Shown piece after piece: positions 60,672 through 64,000 of a stretch of 64,000 bases of DNA. Source of the stretch: Symsagittifera roscoffensis (Eukaryota; Xenacoelomorpha; Acoela; Convolutidae); the NCBI RefSeq assembly GCF_963678635.1, contig NC_087071.1:6277624-6341623 (forward strand). The letters run 5' to 3'. Under the pieces are notes generated by a model, which was not told where the DNA came from, ran no database searches, and worked only from the letters and a program-made list of their open reading frames with translations. How positions within the stretch are numbered: position 1 is the stretch's first letter; every line of letters starts with the position of its first letter. The position numbers were made by a program, and so were the translations under genes.

Positions 60672-63039
60672 CTGTTGTTGAGATTTAATCTACCCTGCTT
60701 AAGCAAAATTCACATTGCTCGTTGACTTCAACCATCAAAATTGTTTGAGACTGTACGTCTTGTTTTCGTGTCGTGCTTGTGACCCTGACGTTCATTTTTC
60801 TCAAGTTAAATTCTAAAAAACTTTGGGTTGTGTTCGTAACCGAACGCAAGTGACAAAGATCTTGGTTATCTCAAAGCGCGAAAAATTGCACGGTCTTGCT
60901 ATTATATTGCATAGAAAAGGACCTGAATCGTCAAAGAGCTGTCTTTCGCAAATGATATAACCAAAATAACAATATTTTCGATTTTAAGAGGAGTTTTCAG
61001 TGTTTTTGAAAAAAATTAATGCGCGAAAGAGAAAACAATCCATCATTAGTGTATCTACGTTATCCGAAATTAGGACTACAATATGCACTCAATAATTGAA
61101 AAAAAAATCTGGAAATGTTTTTTTTTGAGTACCAAATTTGATTTGCGATGGAAAAAACCAAAAACAAACCTAGTATTGCAATCTTTATATGACGAAAATG
61201 TATTACAAGCAATTTTTTTCAGAACACAAATACCTGGGTTTTTTCATCACCAGTGTTTTTCATTAGAATCAAACGGCCGCCACACTTAGTTTGTTCGTTT
61301 TTTCAATCATGTTGCATCTTTGCATACACTTAATCTAGGGAATTGTTTAAAATTATTTTCGGTGTATGAAGGTCCAACCCGAGTTGGCAGAAAAAAGGTA
61401 TATTTATTTTATCAATTTTTATTAAATTTTTTAAATGAATCGAGGGGACAAGTGCCGCCACAAACCGGTATTTTATAAGTTTAATAAACCTCTACAATAA
61501 AAAACACCTTCCAATTTTGAATTGAGTTGTAGTTGAAACAATTGTTCGTGAAAGATAATACTGAATTAAAAGCTGTTTTGAGAAATCGCAGTTGTTTTAA
61601 CTTTCTTTGTCAAACTTTTTGTTTCATAATTATAAAAGGCATAAGAGTAGCGATGCATTTTTTGCGTTTGCTAAAAATAAGGCACACTTCTAGCCTCATA
61701 CATAAAATTGAATCAATCCTCCTAAACGGCTTTGGGGGGATTGGAGTTTTTAGCTTGGTCTCAAATGATTATCCGTTGAATGATTTCCTACAAGAGGAGA
61801 TGGCAATTCTTTACTTGATATCATAGGGAAATTTTTTCGGAACAATCAAAGAACCTCATATCAACGTAGCGTACATTCGAATGCAGCTTGAAAAATATTT
61901 TTTTGGTTTTCCATTGAACCCGAATGTGATTTCTTTAAGCACTCCCCTTTTGGTACCTGATAACGAATTCCCACCCCTATAAAGAAGATTTTGAATGGTT
62001 GAGCATATGCGAAATTCAAAATTAGTAATGACTTTTCCTCTGTTTGCCAGTAAGGGATACTTAAAGAGATCCCAAAGTTTCTAACATTTTTTAGCCTCTC
62101 GACTACGTCTTAATTTTTTCCGTAAAACGCCGCCACATTTTTTATGGTGATGTTCGCATTCATGCAAAAATTTTACAAAAACTTGGTCAAAATTTAGATG
62201 CTCTCGGTTTGTTGGTACAAGTTCAAGAAGATTTTGGTACGTCCACTTTTATAAAAAAAAAAAGTAGTTTTGCGGCTGATTGGTCATTTTTTTGCGAAGC
62301 TTTCAGTTCTTAAAAGCGTCAAACTTAGTTAAGAGCATTGTTTTAACCCCTCCAAGTTCCTCACTAAAAATTTACAATTATAATAGAGGAGGAGGACACT
62401 CTGAGACGATGATTTATGGAAACTCATACGCTGTAATACAATTTTAGATTGATCGAAGGAAGTTTAGATACTATGAGCATTTTTGAAATGATTTCAAAAA
62501 AGATCTGAAAGAAACTTTTTAAAATTGATGAAATGCGGATTTCTTTTAATGAAAACTTTTGTAGTAGTCGTTCTACTAAATAGAATAGATGTCATCTAAA
62601 TGAAACTTCTTCAACTTTTTTTTAAAAGCTCAAATTTGAAAAATTAGACGGGAAACTCAAAGCGGTTTATGTACTTTTCTCAACGAATATATCAACAATT
62701 AGTTATTAACGCTACAAATTTTAAGAATAATCTTGAGAAACAACATAAGAAGAACAACAAAAAAATTTTTATGAGCGGGTAAGTTTTAAGACTAGGCAGT
62801 TTCTTCTATTGATTTCTTCGCGAAACCTTTTTGGAACCAGTTCAAAACAAGTATTTAGAGTATCAATTCAATACCTTGAATTTCATAACTGAAAAACATC
62901 TAGTACTACCAATCACGATCCAATAATAAAACTTATGATAATTAATTTGTTGAGCTGAAAATATTCTTGGTTTCAACCAGACAAGTAGCAAGTTATCAAG
63001 GCTTCTCACTGATTTTAAACTTGAATCTTTTCAATCAAA
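60672..63039. other. Mostly unassigned DNA
   Basis: About 2.4 kb without a supported gene. A plus-strand frame at 61533-61826 (97 codons) has mixed hydrophobic content and no recognised motif. The 5' LTR of the decayed element to the right should fall in or near 61.9-62.7 kb if its leader has the same length, but I found no match to the intact LTR. Confidence 0.4.
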
Positions 63040-64000
63040 TATGTCTCAGAAACCACATCAACAATGTTTTCCTTGAGTCTTTTAAACAATTTTTTAAGTC
63101 AAACACTACCCCTTAAAACAACTGTTTAACGACCTCGAAAGTCATTTAATTCTCCAACTTTTCCAAACGACCCAGGCCTAACTCAAATTTTTCTCAAAAA
63201 TTTACCATCCTTATTAAATTAAACAGTGAAGAACTTCGGTTAATCACCCTTTACTTGACCCTCGCCTCTTGTAAGACGCAGGCATATTACAACTCTTAGA
63301 ACTAGTAGGCTTTAAAATAAGATCTAACGATCTACCTGTGTTCTAATTATACTTGAATCTTGTGTATTGATTTTTTGTTCTCCAATCCTCAATCTCTTAT
63401 CGTCACCATTTATCTAAAGTTAAGATTTTTTAAATGATGAAAATGCCACAAATATTTGCGAGCAGTAAAACCTCATTCTCTCGAATTGATTCACATTCTC
63501 CATAGTCTGTATTGCAACTACAAAACGACTCGAGGATATAGGAGGGCCTCACAAAAAGAGTAAGCATCAAAAACCTAAGAAATAGCAATGAACACCTGGA
63601 GTTTGCATCAGTCGTCCTATCATTTGTGTCAATGTTAACTTACGAAACAATGAAAACAAAAACTTTAGGATCTTTTATTACACCACACAAACAAAAGATA
63701 GAAAAAGCAGACAAAAAGGAAGACAAATCCTAAAATAACGAATTTTTCCGATTCTGGAGCAATAACAGCATCATCCATAAAAGGCAAAGGTAGAAAAAAA
63801 GCTACTATAACAGGCAACCAGTACGAACATACACTTGGAATCAACATTTACGCCCCATTGAAAGTTGCAAATTAACAAAATTGATTTATTACGACGATAG
63901 TTTATTTCAAAAAGGCAACAGTCCATGCCGACAAGAATTTCCAAAGGTCAAAACAAAAAGACACTTATTAGATGATTATTTACCAAGAATAATTATTATC
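63040..64000 (+). mobile_element. Leader and gag start of a second, decayed giant LTR element (continues beyond window)
   Basis: Read on the plus strand, 63040-63640 aligns to the minus-strand leader of the intact element (for example AACGACCTC..A..GTC; ACAGTGAAGAACTTCGGTTA; TTCTAATTATAC(T/C)TGAA; CCTA(A/G)GAAATA). 63640-63850 aligns to its basic ATG-less frame but with stops. 63890-64000 matches the Gag N-terminal region (SPCRQEFPKVKTKR against SPCKTEFPDVKIKR), with about 100 nt of early gag missing. So a diverged relative lies head-on to the intact element. Confidence 0.7.

Noticed and set aside
61533-61826. 97-codon plus-strand frame
   Set aside because: No motif, no neighbouring support and no repeat copy for comparison; not enough to call a gene.
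61900-62750. 5' LTR of the second, decayed element
   Set aside because: It would be expected about here from the leader length, but I could not match any stretch to the intact 410-bp LTR.

Overview
The window looks like nematode nuclear DNA, most likely Caenorhabditis or a close relative. It is AT-rich, has short introns with GTAAGT donors and TTTTTAG or TTTTGCAG acceptors, carries TTCTAGAA heat-shock arrays, and is dominated by repeats. A run of N at 52113-52312 marks an assembly gap. All identifications are by eye from translations and motifs; no search was run.

Layout. (1) 1-5113: a foldback element (274-682), a frameshifted PLAT-domain gene, fragments of a RING/coiled-coil gene, a tRNA-like sequence and small local duplications. 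(2) 5114-24027: one 18.9-kb Ty3/Gypsy-type LTR retrotransposon on the minus strand. Its two 410-bp LTRs look identical and it is flanked by ATTC target duplications, so it is young. It encodes a 2740-residue Gag-Pol, an envelope-like glycoprotein, a 601-residue orphan protein, a small membrane protein, and two long open frames with no in-frame ATG, which suggests splicing or non-AUG initiation. (3) 24264-39210: repeat DNA. A 7.4-kb unit recurs at 52889-60298, and its right part belongs to a nearly identical 4.8-kb tandem duplication. Each copy contains a 97-bp-arm palindrome. (4) 39212-52112: a compact cluster of small genes around a protein-primed family-B DNA polymerase gene of the Polinton/Maverick/linear-plasmid kind. 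The polymerase has N-terminal zinc fingers and one in-frame TGA near its C terminus. Several small proteins look PC4-like (possible ssDNA binders). Most promoters in the cluster carry ACCAATCAGA boxes, and the polymerase promoter also has three TTCTAGAA heat-shock elements and three TGACGTCA sites. No integrase, capsid or packaging ATPase was seen. (5) 52313-60298: an ATCGAT-rich array and the second 7.4-kb repeat copy. (6) 60299-64000: a truncated coding exon, mostly unassigned DNA, and from about 63040 the start of a second, decayed relative of the giant LTR element in the opposite orientation, running off the window.

The two most unusual systems are the giant retrovirus-like element, with nested and ATG-less accessory frames, and the polymerase/small-protein cluster with a shared promoter code. 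The second may be a remnant or a reduced form of a virus-like DNA transposon.
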